Below are positions 1 through 6,698 of a stretch of DNA of 14,424 nucleotides, piece after piece. Positions within the stretch are counted from its first letter, which is position 1; the number at the start of each line of letters is the position of its first letter. The notes beneath the pieces were generated by a model that worked only from the letters and a program-made list of their open reading frames with translations, searched no databases and was not told where the DNA came from. The stretch comes from JBFWUW01 sp050247075 (GTDB lineage: Bacteria; Planctomycetota; Planctomycetia; Pirellulales; JBFWUW01). The stretch spans positions 1-14,424 of the forward strand of contig JBFWUW010000115.1 in NCBI GenBank assembly GCA_050247075.1, given 5' to 3'. A program made the position numbers and the translations under genes.

Positions 1-101
1 TCGTCATCGGTGCCGTCGATCACGAAGATCAGGTCGCAACCTGGGGAATCCCCCAGTTGCGTCGGTCGGCTTTCCCATTTTTCACTGACGGTAACTGGCA
101 T
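1..101 (-). CDS. Tail-associated protein of unknown function, N-terminal fragment
   Basis: Only the first 33 codons are in the window; the gene continues beyond base 1. It begins MPVTVSEKWESRP and reaches FVIDGTDD. The ATG (101-99) shares one base with the TAA stop of the tape measure gene (TAATG), a typical sign of translational coupling. I see no catalytic motif in the fragment. Its place just after a tape measure gene is where distal-tail or baseplate-hub proteins are usually encoded in siphophages, so a tail-tip role is inferred from position only. The start is well supported by the stop/start overlap. The function is open. Confidence 0.7.
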   Translation of the reverse strand, partial: MPVTVSEKWESRPTQLGDSPGCDLIFVIDGTDD

Positions 102-2089
102 TATTTGAAGACCAACATGTTCTGTTGCTGGAGTTGGACGATCTTCTTGGTCTGCTTGGCGGTGTCTTCCGTGGCCTTCGCCGTGCGGTCGGCCGCGTCG
201 CCGCCCCCCAGCCCCCGCACGGCGAAGGCGCTAAAGGTTCCGTGAACCGAAAGCTTGTCTTTGCCCAGTTGTTCCAATTCCGTGTCGAGCCCGCTGAAGT
301 CACGCTTTGACGAGCCAAGGGGCGTCTTGCCTTCTTCGGCGGCCTTTCGCTTGTCGGCTGCTTCCATGAGCGCGGCGTCACGCTCGCGCTTGGCCTGGAC
401 CAGAGCATCCTCGGACGCCTTGAGATCGGCATCGAAGCGGGCCTTACGATCGACGTGCGCCCGCTGGCGGTCCTGGTCCAGCACATCGAGCGTCCCTCTC
501 TTCTGCTGATCGATCTGCCGGTGCTGGCGTTTGCGAGCCTCTTCGCGGTCAAAGATGCGTTTGTTTCGCTCGTCGTCGCGAGTCTGGTTCTTGCCAGCGA
601 CCTCCTGATTGATCCGTTCGACTTCGGCCTGGACGTTCAGGTCTTCGTCGAACAGCCCTTTGAGCCGCACCCAGGCCTTCTGGATGAAACCGAAGGCGCT
701 GTTCCAACTCTGCATGATGAAGTCCGTGAATAACGTCCAGGCGTCCGACAGGAAATCGACCGTCTCCAGCCATGCGCCTTGGATGCCGGCCCAGGCTTGC
801 GTCATGACCGAGGCCAAGCCGAACACTGCCTCGGTCCAGACCGCCAGCACGGCTTCCTTGAAGGCGATCCAATGCTCCTTGAGGAAGTTGACCCCCTTCT
901 GCCATTCGACCGTGAGCGCCAGCCAGAGAATTCGCATCGCCAACCCAATGTCGCCAGCGGCCAGGGCGTCCGAGATACCCTGGAATGCGGCCAAGGCGTC
1001 GGCCTTCAATTCGGCGAATCGGTCGCCGAGCCAGGAAAGGGCTTCCGCGCCCGCGCCGGACGAGTAAACGAGATAGGCTCCCAGCGCCACGATGCCGGCG
1101 GTGACCAGGCCGATTGGGGTCAGCAATGCGCCAATGATCGAGCCAATCACACCTAGCGCCGCTCCCACGCCAGTGACGACGGTAGCCACCAGGCCAAAGG
1201 CGGCACCCAGGCCCGACAGAATCGATCCTAGTGCGAACAGGGCCGCACCCGCGGCCACGACGCCAACGGCGATCTTGGCCACGGTGACGATCATATCGCG
1301 ATGCTTCTTGATCCAATCACCGGCGATCTTCATCCCGCGGGCGAACGACTGGGCCAACTCCGTGAGCGTGGGCGCGAGGGCAGCGCCAATCGCCACGACG
1401 CCCGCCTTCATCGTGGCCCAGAGAGAATCGAGCGCATCGCCCAGGGCATCGGCCGATTGGGCGTCTTCATCGCTCATGGTCAGCCCCAGGTCGCGAGCCT
1501 GTTGCCGCATGGCCTCCAACCCGGCGGCCCCTTCACTGAGCATGGGCAAGAGCGCCGTACCCGTCTTGCCAAAAACTTCCATCGCCACGGCGGCGCGGAC
1601 AGCTGGGTCATTGATCTTCGATAGCCGGTCGCCCAGCAATGCGAACTGATCCTCTGGGGCCAGGTGCGACAGATCGCCCAACGTCAGTCCCAAGCGGGAG
1701 AGCGTCTTCTTCGATTCGTCCGAACCCTTCGCCACTCCCACCAGAAACTTTTGCATCTTCCGCAGGCCACCTTCCAGCGTCTCCATGTTGGCCCCCGATT
1801 GCTGGGCGGCGTAGGACAACTCCGAAAGCGCTTCGACCGAGACGCCCGTTCGCTGGCCCATGTCAAACAGTTGGCTGCCAAAGTCGGCGAACAGCTTGGC
1901 GGCCGCGCCCAAGGGCGCTGCCACAGCCAAGCCGAGTCCCATGAACTGCCTGCCGATGCCCGAAACGGCCGCACCCCAGGCTTGCAGCTTTTTCTCGGCT
2001 CCTCTCAGGCCGCGGACCAGCTTGGAGTCGTCGGCAAACAGCTCGACGAATGCCCGGCCGGCGCGAATGGCTCCGCTCGTTCCGCTCAT
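101..2089 (-). CDS. Phage tail tape measure protein
   Basis: This 662-residue protein is predicted to set tail length and to line the tail tube until DNA ejection. Residues 1-65 are a small-residue-rich segment of the TP901/lambda tape-measure type. Residues 80-250 are helical and Ala/Leu-rich. Residues 266-344 form a long, very hydrophobic Gly/Ala/Val stretch that could insert into the host membrane during ejection. Residues 485-590 are highly charged and probably coiled coil (many D, R, K, E, Q). By the usual rule of about 0.15 nm per residue it would specify a tail of roughly 100 nm, fitting a siphovirus. The ATG at 2089 has GAGG at 2096-2099 with a 6-base spacer and lies 3 bases after the previous stop. 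Being the longest tail gene and following the chaperone pair is the standard order. Confidence 0.93.
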   Translation of the reverse strand: MSGTSGAIRAGRAFVELFADDSKLVRGLRGAEKKLQAWGAAVSGIGRQFMGLGLAVAAPLGAAAKLFADFGSQLFDMGQRTGVSVEALSELSYAAQQSGANMETLEGGLRKMQKFLVGVAKGSDESKKTLSRLGLTLGDLSHLAPEDQFALLGDRLSKINDPAVRAAVAMEVFGKTGTALLPMLSEGAAGLEAMRQQARDLGLTMSDEDAQSADALGDALDSLWATMKAGVVAIGAALAPTLTELAQSFARGMKIAGDWIKKHRDMIVTVAKIAVGVVAAGAALFALGSILSGLGAAFGLVATVVTGVGAALGVIGSIIGALLTPIGLVTAGIVALGAYLVYSSGAGAEALSWLGDRFAELKADALAAFQGISDALAAGDIGLAMRILWLALTVEWQKGVNFLKEHWIAFKEAVLAVWTEAVFGLASVMTQAWAGIQGAWLETVDFLSDAWTLFTDFIMQSWNSAFGFIQKAWVRLKGLFDEDLNVQAEVERINQEVAGKNQTRDDERNKRIFDREEARKRQHRQIDQQKRGTLDVLDQDRQRAHVDRKARFDADLKASEDALVQAKRERDAALMEAADKRKAAEEGKTPLGSSKRDFSGLDTELEQLGKDKLSVHGTFSAFAVRGLGGGDAADRTAKATEDTAKQTKKIVQLQQQNMLVFK

Positions 2090-2092
2090 CGG

Positions 2093-2356
2093 TCACCTCA
2101 CAAAGGTTTTCAGGACGCTGATGTCGGCCGGCAGGGGTTCGTCGCTGGCCCTTTTCTTCTTCGACAGCGGGTGGAAATCAGCCGGCACGGCCGCCTGGGT
2201 TTTTTGTCGATCGCGATGGGCGTTGAACAACATGGCCAAGACCTGGGAGGTGTGATTCCATGATTCGCGTTGGCGGCCTTCCGCCATCCAAGCCAATTCC
2301 CGCAGCGTGAAGGGGCTAGGATCGACGCCGACAATGCCGGCCAACTCATAGATCAA
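2093..2356 (-). CDS. Tail assembly chaperone, second (T-like) component
   Basis: This small 87-residue protein lies between the G-like chaperone and the tape measure gene, the position of the T part of lambda G/GT. It reads FTLRELAWMAEGR, then WNHTSQVLAMLFNAHRD and ends a conserved-looking block with DFHPL. That is a W-x(n)-N-x-HRD-x-DFHP pattern I associate with short tail-assembly proteins of this phage type. The start is a TTG (2356-2354) overlapping the TGA stop of the upstream gene (TTGA), so it lies in the -1 frame. It may be made by re-initiation or as a frameshifted extension of the upstream protein. An ATG-started ORF in another frame (2110-2349) lacks this pattern. The role is inferred from position and sequence style. 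Confidence 0.8.
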   Translation of the reverse strand: MIYELAGIVGVDPSPFTLRELAWMAEGRQRESWNHTSQVLAMLFNAHRDRQKTQAAVPADFHPLSKKKRASDEPLPADISVLKTFVR

Positions 2357-2787
2357 TCGCCAAACGTCTGGGCGATCAGCGCTTCTAGGTCGATGGCTTC
2401 GATCTTTTGCCGGGTCGCGCTGACCGCCGCTTCGACCATCCGGTTCTGCGTTGTCACCACCTGGGCCAGGTCGGTCCGGCCCAGCTTCTGGAAAAAATCG
2501 GCCAGTTCCTCCGTGAAGGCCCGGTAGGCGGACGACAGCCCGTCGCCCCCCATACCGCGGCCGAACTCTTCGTCGGTAACCTGCTTGGCGTCGGCCTCAA
2601 GTTTGACAATCGCGTATATCACGTCGCAGATCAGGATCACATCGGTCGAAAGCCGGGTGATCAGCGGCGGGTCGCCTTCATTGAGACGCGTAAGATCGAC
2701 GGCCAGCAGGTCTTTGACCCGCTTCAGCGACTGGACATTGACCGCGAGCGTCCAGTCCCGGTCGGCGTTGTCTTTGAAAGTCCGCAT
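2353..2787 (-). CDS. Tail assembly chaperone, first (G-like) component
   Basis: This 144-residue protein begins MRTFKDNADRDWTLAVNV. It is mostly polar and helical, with no membrane segment. It lies directly after the major tail protein and before a small overlapping ORF and the tape measure gene, the classical place for tail assembly chaperones. Such proteins bind the tape measure protein and recruit tail tube subunits during assembly and are absent from the mature virion. The ATG at 2787 is preceded by GGAG with a 7-base spacer, 13 bases after the major tail gene stop. The last codons before the TGA (…ACG TTT GGC GAT) do not form a canonical X-XXY-YYZ slippery site. The assignment relies mainly on gene order and size. 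Confidence 0.82.
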   Translation of the reverse strand: MRTFKDNADRDWTLAVNVQSLKRVKDLLAVDLTRLNEGDPPLITRLSTDVILICDVIYAIVKLEADAKQVTDEEFGRGMGGDGLSSAYRAFTEELADFFQKLGRTDLAQVVTTQNRMVEAAVSATRQKIEAIDLEALIAQTFGD

Positions 2788-2800
2788 GCGTTACTCCGAA

Positions 2801-3244
2801 TCAGGATGCCGTGTACCACGTCGGGCCGTTGGTCGCGTCGTAGGTCGGTTTGACGGTCACCTTGACCTTCATCGCCTCGGCCAACGGCTCCTCGCGCGTG
2901 AAGCCGATCACGTCACAGATCGCCCGCAGACCTTGGCTGCCCGCTGCGTTCTCTGCCCCGTCCAAGATCAACATGTCGATCGGTGTATTGTTTAAGAAGG
3001 AATCCCGCAGGGCGATGAAGTCGGTGTCGCCCGAGTCCCATAGCATCTCGAACTCAATCGAGGCTTCTTTCAAGGCGCCTTTGGACAGCTTCCAGCCGTT
3101 GGCAATGCGGGTGGTGACATCCGCCTCGCCCTTCTCGACGCTAAGCGTGAGGTCACGGACGTTGGGGATTTCATTCCACGTCGGTGTGGCATAGGTGGCC
3201 GAATTGCGGTACGCCTTGCCTTCAAAACCGAGCTTGAGGGCCAT
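2801..3244 (-). CDS. Major tail (tube) protein
   Basis: This 147-residue protein begins MALKLGFEGKAYRNSATY. The text reads as the beta-rich tail tube fold of siphophages: 'LTLSVEKGEADVTTR', then an Asp-Ser-Gly segment, then 'DFIALRDSFLNNTPIDMLIL' and a C-terminal strand 'VKVTVKPTYDATN'. The layout resembles lambda gpV/TP901-1 major tail proteins, in which N-terminal strands form the tube and a loop contacts the next ring. The protein polymerises around the tape measure protein. The ATG at 3244 has GGAG and a 6-base spacer. The gene sits 12 bases after the gp10-like gene and 13 bases before the chaperone gene. The call is supported by length, beta-rich sequence and position. Confidence 0.88.
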   Translation of the reverse strand: MALKLGFEGKAYRNSATYATPTWNEIPNVRDLTLSVEKGEADVTTRIANGWKLSKGALKEASIEFEMLWDSGDTDFIALRDSFLNNTPIDMLILDGAENAAGSQGLRAICDVIGFTREEPLAEAMKVKVTVKPTYDATNGPTWYTAS

Positions 3245-3256
3245 CTGTTTCTCCGA

Positions 3257-3706
3257 TCAGCGAATCGAGTTGGCCCACAACGTGGGCAGTTTGCTGCGTT
3301 CCTTCTCTGCGGCCGGTCCCATGAAGGGCCGGGCGTCTATATGCACGCGGCGCTTGGTCCGCTTACCGCGCCGACCTTTGCGGACCACAGTCGCCGCGCC
3401 GCCATGCTCCAAGGTTTCCGGAGCGTTGGTGTTCTTGGCATTCAGGCGAATCGGGCCGATCACGACGTTTGCTCTGTCCGACTCGTAGGCGAAGAAGATG
3501 TTTCGCTTCAACAGGCCGGTATGGCTGCTGGGGGGCTGGCTAGGCGCGGCAGGCTTCTTCCGTTTGCGGATGCTGGAGCGAGCCGTGGTCCGTACAAAAG
3601 CTCCAAATCGGGACAGCACCTTTCGTTCGGCGCGCGTGGTGGCGTTCATGACCGCCTGACGGTCGAAGAACTGCGTCTTGATGCGATTCAACTTCATGTT
3701 GATCAT
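3257..3706 (-). CDS. HK97 gp10-like minor tail / neck protein
   Basis: This is a basic 149-residue protein. The N-terminal half is an amphipathic helix rich in Arg (RKVLSRFGAFVRTTARSS), followed by a Pro/Ser segment (KPAAPSQPP) and the block SSHTGLLKRNIFFAYE. Then come VVIGPIRLNAK, an acidic-Gly motif (ETLEHGG) and a C-terminal ARPFMGPA. The combination of an HTGLL-type segment, a GP strand and RPFMxPA near the C-terminus is the signature I associate with the HK97-gp10-like family, which acts at the neck or tail-completion stage. The ATG (3706-3704) overlaps the upstream stop by four bases (ATGA), so translation is probably coupled. A second in-frame ATG lies three codons downstream. The family call is from motif recognition. 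Confidence 0.83.
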   Translation of the reverse strand: MINMKLNRIKTQFFDRQAVMNATTRAERKVLSRFGAFVRTTARSSIRKRKKPAAPSQPPSSHTGLLKRNIFFAYESDRANVVIGPIRLNAKNTNAPETLEHGGAATVVRKGRRGKRTKRRVHIDARPFMGPAAEKERSKLPTLWANSIR

Positions 3707-4140
3707 GCGCCGCGTAGCCCCACGAAGATGATCGACAAGACCGCCAGAAACTGTCGTTGTTGTTCCATGTGTTCTGGCGAAAACGGCACGCGGACTTCGG
3801 TGCGCAGCCAGCGTTCGGTACGTCCTGCGGGCGATCGGAACCGGAAGTAGTCACCGATCTCCTGGGTCAGCAACATCAATGGATCGACCTCGGCCGGCGT
3901 GGCATTCGGTACGCGCTTCAACAGGCCCACATCGATCGTGTATTCATGTTGCGTTGCCGAGCGACTGGCGGTCGATCCGTCCTCGGCCCGTGGAACGACG
4001 ACGACCTTCAGTTCCGCCAGGTCTTGGGCGCAGAAACTGGGCACATAGAGCCGCTGAGCTGAGAGTGGCTGGCTCAAGGTGGCGGCATTCAAGTCGGCAA
4101 CCACGGCATCTGCGATTTCGACAATGGTGGCGCTGGGCAT
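3703..4140 (-). CDS. Tail terminator-like (gpU-type) protein
   Basis: This 145-residue protein begins MPSATIVEIADAVVADLNAA, with a short N-terminal helix, then strands (LKVVVVPRAED, HEYTIDVGLLKR), a helix (DPLMLLTQEIGDYFRF) and a final strand ending FLAVLSIIFVGLRGA. Helix plus mixed sheet, about 140 residues, located between the head-tail connector and gp10-like genes, fits a tail terminator or tail completion protein that caps the tail tube and forms the joining surface to the head. It starts 2 bases after the upstream TGA and overlaps the next gene by ATGA. The family is inferred from order and secondary-structure pattern; there is no diagnostic catalytic motif. Confidence 0.72.
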   Translation of the reverse strand: MPSATIVEIADAVVADLNAATLSQPLSAQRLYVPSFCAQDLAELKVVVVPRAEDGSTASRSATQHEYTIDVGLLKRVPNATPAEVDPLMLLTQEIGDYFRFRSPAGRTERWLRTEVRVPFSPEHMEQQRQFLAVLSIIFVGLRGA

Positions 4141-4142
4141 GG

Positions 4143-4499
4143 TCAGGAGTTGGCTTTGGTGTGGATGCGAAGCAGGACGCGATACGGATCGGCAAAACGA
4201 AAATGTTCCTCGTTCGGCAACGGCAGCACGACAAACGTCTGCGAGTCTTCCAGCACCTCATCGCCCGGCTCGGGCAGCGTGGTTCCGCCCAACACCAAGT
4301 CTTCCGCTCGGATCAGGTAATCGCGTGATTCGTAGGTCGTGACGACGTTATTGGCATCGAGTAGCTCATAAGCGGTCTTGCCGATGGTGGCTTTCACCAC
4401 CACTGACTGGTTGCCCCGTTGATAGACCACCTCACGCGCGGCATGCGTCTTGAGTTGGTCGGCGAGCCAGGTGGCGCTGGCGTGTAACAGGTCAGGCAT
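4143..4499 (-). CDS. Head-tail connector / stopper (gpFII-like) protein
   Basis: This 118-residue protein begins MPDLLHASATWLADQLKTH, a short helix. Strand segments follow: REVVYQRGNQSVVVKATIGK and YELLDANNVVTTYESRDYLI, then 'RAEDLVLGGTTLPEPGDEVL'. The alternation of a helix and a small beta barrel with 'SRDYLI…L…P..GD' resembles the lambda gpFII/head-tail joining type, which closes the portal channel and receives the tail. The ATG (4499-4497) overlaps the end of the thioredoxin-like gene by 8 bases, and the stop is 2 bases before the next ATG. It is the first tail-side gene after the two membrane-protein genes. The fold is inferred from sequence pattern and location. Confidence 0.75.
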   Translation of the reverse strand: MPDLLHASATWLADQLKTHAAREVVYQRGNQSVVVKATIGKTAYELLDANNVVTTYESRDYLIRAEDLVLGGTTLPEPGDEVLEDSQTFVVLPLPNEEHFRFADPYRVLLRIHTKANS

Positions 4500-5394
4500 C
4501 GGTCTTCACCGGCGTCTTGCGGCGCGGTGCCTTGCGTCGTCGGGCCTTCTGGAGGGAGGCGATCGTGGCCGTCAGTTCGGCCTGGCGAGCCTTGTTGGCT
4601 TGGTAGGTTCGCACGGCATAGATCACGCCGACGATCAGTCCCACGACCACGAGGGCTGATGCGAGAAACCCCAAGGCGGCATCGATTAACTTCTGGAGGG
4701 GCCGTTCGAACAGGCTATCGGGCGGAATCTTGAACAACGGTTCGCGATTCGGACGCAACTGTGGCAATAGCGGGTCTTCTTTCGGGGGCGGGTTCCAGGG
4801 CAGGTCGCACCCATCGGGTCCACAATCGCCCGTGGCATTGACAGGCCGCTTGTCGGCAAGCTTTTTGACATACAGCTTGATCGCTCGCGTGATTTCTTCG
4901 GCCAGCCGTTGTGGGTTACCGCCATAGGTGCCCTGGTAGACGATCGTGGCCGGCTTCCCGAAGCGACCGGTGCGCGGCGGTTGCACCAAAACCGTGGGAT
5001 AGGCCGTGATTCGCAGCTTCTCGAACCGCCAGGCTTGGCTCTTGTCCTCTCGGCTGTAGGCGTTGTAGTGCGACCACGAGGTTTTGGGTTCGGCCGGGTT
5101 GGCCAGCGCCAAGAGCCACTCGTTGGCAACCCAGTCGCGCTTCAGACGTTCGCAGCCGGCGCAACCCTGCATGGTGATCACGGAGATAAACCACTTTTCG
5201 GCATCGCTGGCCGGCGGCGCCAAGGCTTCCTCGATGGTGGGACTGTTGCCGTCGCGCCGTTCGTCGGTCACGTGTTGCACATGGTCTCCCAACCGCAGGA
5301 TGGCCGCCTGGTCGACTTCGGGAACGATTTGCTGCGCCAAACACTGGTTGGCGATGCACATTAGGCTCAGACAGAGAATGCTCAAAGAACGCAT
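4492..5394 (-). CDS. Secreted, membrane-anchored thioredoxin-like protein
   Basis: This 300-residue protein has a signal peptide at residues 1-20 (MRSLSILCLSLMCIANQCLA, then QQ). A thioredoxin-like domain follows at about 60-180, with strand FISVIT, an active-site-type CAGC (C78, C81), a helix, and AYPTVLV, where P133 fits the cis-Pro position. Two further cysteines lie in CGPDGC (C191, C196), then a Pro-rich linker, a transmembrane helix (about 237-261) and a basic 40-residue tail. The topology suggests a redox domain outside the inner membrane and a cytoplasmic basic tail. The expected chemistry is thiol-disulfide exchange. The ATG at 5394 is chosen because it begins the signal peptide and has AGAGG with a 6-base spacer; the longer frame up to 5643 lies inside the peptidase gene. 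The CxxC oxidoreductase call is good, but its substrate is unknown. The adjacent cysteine peptidase is the obvious candidate. Confidence 0.85.
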   Translation of the reverse strand: MRSLSILCLSLMCIANQCLAQQIVPEVDQAAILRLGDHVQHVTDERRDGNSPTIEEALAPPASDAEKWFISVITMQGCAGCERLKRDWVANEWLLALANPAEPKTSWSHYNAYSREDKSQAWRFEKLRITAYPTVLVQPPRTGRFGKPATIVYQGTYGGNPQRLAEEITRAIKLYVKKLADKRPVNATGDCGPDGCDLPWNPPPKEDPLLPQLRPNREPLFKIPPDSLFERPLQKLIDAALGFLASALVVVGLIVGVIYAVRTYQANKARQAELTATIASLQKARRRKAPRRKTPVKTDA

Positions 5395-5434
5395 GTGGAA
5401 CCTCTGCTTTGGGGAGAGAAAAAACGAAACACGA

Positions 5435-6247
5435 TCACCACCAGCGGCCGTACTCTCCGCGAGCAGGGTGGGGAGGATAATCGAGAACGACGATCCAAGG
5501 TCCGCTGGCCAGATGCAGGCGGCGAAACTCGCGTTCGTCGTAGACGTCGATCTTGCGAGGCGAGTTGTTGTTGCAGACGTACCAGGTGCCGGTCTTTGGG
5601 TCGTAACCTGCCAACGTCTGGAAGTGGGCACTGCCTGCTCCAATCGCAGCGCCGCGACCAGTGTTTGTGGCCCACTTCATCCAATCAAAGGTCGTCGAGC
5701 CGGTGACGTTGTAGATCCGCATGCCACGTTGCTTGGAGTAACGGGCGACGCGCTCGGGATAGCTGCCGCCCCGCTCCTTCGATCCATAGGCGGAGTCCCA
5801 CAGCAGCGTGGCCGCGGCCGGCACATTCTGGTCCACCCCGCACATGCCGATCGAGCACTGGACGCAGCTGCCGTCTGGATTGTGGTACCAGGCGCGGACA
5901 TCGGCAGGCAGATCGACGGCCAACCGCGGGTCGGGGCATTCGACTTGCTGTGCAAAACCGGCGGCAGGAATCGCCACGACCACCAGCAGCATGAGGGCCG
6001 AACGAATGGGGATGCCAGCCACTGTGGTGATGGGGCCTTTGCGGAACAATGTTCCCACGAACGACACGAGGAAGCCGACTGCCGGCACCAATGTCTCGAC
6101 GAACGCCAAGAAACGATCGGTCGCCAGTTCGGCGTCAAACGCATGGCCTTTGGCTTTGAGGGCAAGGCCGACTAGCATCATCACCGCGCCCCAAAACGAA
6201 CGGCTCAACAGCAGATCCTTACCAGGGAAGGGAACTTCGGCACTCAT
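5435..6247 (-). CDS. Holin-like membrane domain fused to a papain-like cysteine peptidase
   Basis: This 270-residue protein has three hydrophobic segments: about 18-31 (FWGAVMMLVGLALK), 47-67 (FVETLVPAVGFLVSFVG) and 83-99 (SALMLLVVVAIPAAGFA). The first two with the intervening polar stretch resemble small phage holins that begin S(+)xxWG. The rest (about 104-270) reads as a C39/papain-like peptidase: Cys128 in NPDGSCVQC, a helix, His208 in GAGSAHFQTLAGYD, and Asn226-228 in VCNNNSP, giving a Cys-His-Asn set, ending DYPPHPARG. Extra cysteines are C104, C131, C136 and C225. The ATG at 6247 has GGAGG at 6255-6259 with a 7-base spacer; the longer frame up to 6466 would overlap the decoration gene. 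It could be a one-protein lysis device or an envelope-processing peptidase. The peptidase fold is fairly clear; the holin activity and the lysis role are inferred. Confidence 0.75.
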   Translation of the reverse strand: MSAEVPFPGKDLLLSRSFWGAVMMLVGLALKAKGHAFDAELATDRFLAFVETLVPAVGFLVSFVGTLFRKGPITTVAGIPIRSALMLLVVVAIPAAGFAQQVECPDPRLAVDLPADVRAWYHNPDGSCVQCSIGMCGVDQNVPAAATLLWDSAYGSKERGGSYPERVARYSKQRGMRIYNVTGSTTFDWMKWATNTGRGAAIGAGSAHFQTLAGYDPKTGTWYVCNNNSPRKIDVYDEREFRRLHLASGPWIVVLDYPPHPARGEYGRWW

Positions 6248-6311
6248 TACGAATCCTCCGTGTGGAACAACTGAGTTCTTTGGGACGAACAAACCCGAAA
6301 CGCGAAGACAA

Positions 6312-6647
6312 TCATTGACTGAGTCGAACGCGCACCGTGGCGTCGGCATCTGCCGCTGCCTTGACGCACTTACCGAGCAGCTTGTTGCCGGCCGAAGTCG
6401 TTGTGGCTTGGTTGGCTCCGTCGGCCCAATACACCAAGGCGCCGGCCGTGATGGCCGTGCCGCCACCGGTCGCCTTGGCGAAGTCGAATACGCCGGTTAC
6501 GGCAAGCGCCCCCGGCGTGTTGGCCGTGATTGGTCGAACGGCCACGCCGATGAGATCGCCTTGCACGACGACATCCCCGGAAGCCAGGTCGGCTCCCGGC
6601 GTGTAGTCGATGTAATCTCCGGCTTGCATATAGACAGCTTGTGGCAT
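6312..6647 (-). CDS. Capsid decoration protein, DUF2190-like
   Basis: This 111-residue protein begins MPQAVYMQAGDYIDYTPGAD and has the repetitive Gly/Ala/Val beta-barrel text of DUF2190 proteins: GDVVVQGDLIGVAVRPI, then ALAVTGVFDFAKA, GTAITAGALVYWADGAN and a last strand ATVRVRLSQ. In this family the strand pair 'G.V...G.F.f.k' followed by 'G..vYWD' is typical. These proteins sit on the capsid surface at threefold or similar positions and stabilise the expanded shell. The gene follows the capsid gene by 51 bases, the standard place for a decoration protein (compare lambda gpD). AAGGAG at 6655-6660 precedes the ATG by 7 bases. Good confidence from pattern and context. Confidence 0.9.
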   Translation of the reverse strand: MPQAVYMQAGDYIDYTPGADLASGDVVVQGDLIGVAVRPITANTPGALAVTGVFDFAKATGGGTAITAGALVYWADGANQATTTSAGNKLLGKCVKAAADADATVRVRLSQ

Positions 6648-6698
6648 GTTGTTTCTCCTTAGGGATCAGGAATTGGTAGGGGCTCACTCTCCCGCGGC

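Noticed and set aside
2110..2349. ATG-started ORF overlapping the T-like chaperone
   Set aside because: Its text is Arg/Pro/Ser-rich shadow sequence; the TTG-started frame carries the W…N.HRD…DFHP pattern.
5395..5643. N-terminal extension of the thioredoxin-like frame
   Set aside because: It overlaps the peptidase gene, and the signal peptide with a good RBS begins at 5394.
5084..6175. Long plus-strand ORF (363 aa) opposite the thioredoxin-like and peptidase genes
   Set aside because: It is low-complexity, Arg/His-rich shadow text and spans two well-supported minus-strand genes and their gap.
6248..6466. N-terminal extension of the peptidase frame
   Set aside because: It overlaps the decoration protein gene; GGAGG and ATG at 6247 define a better start.
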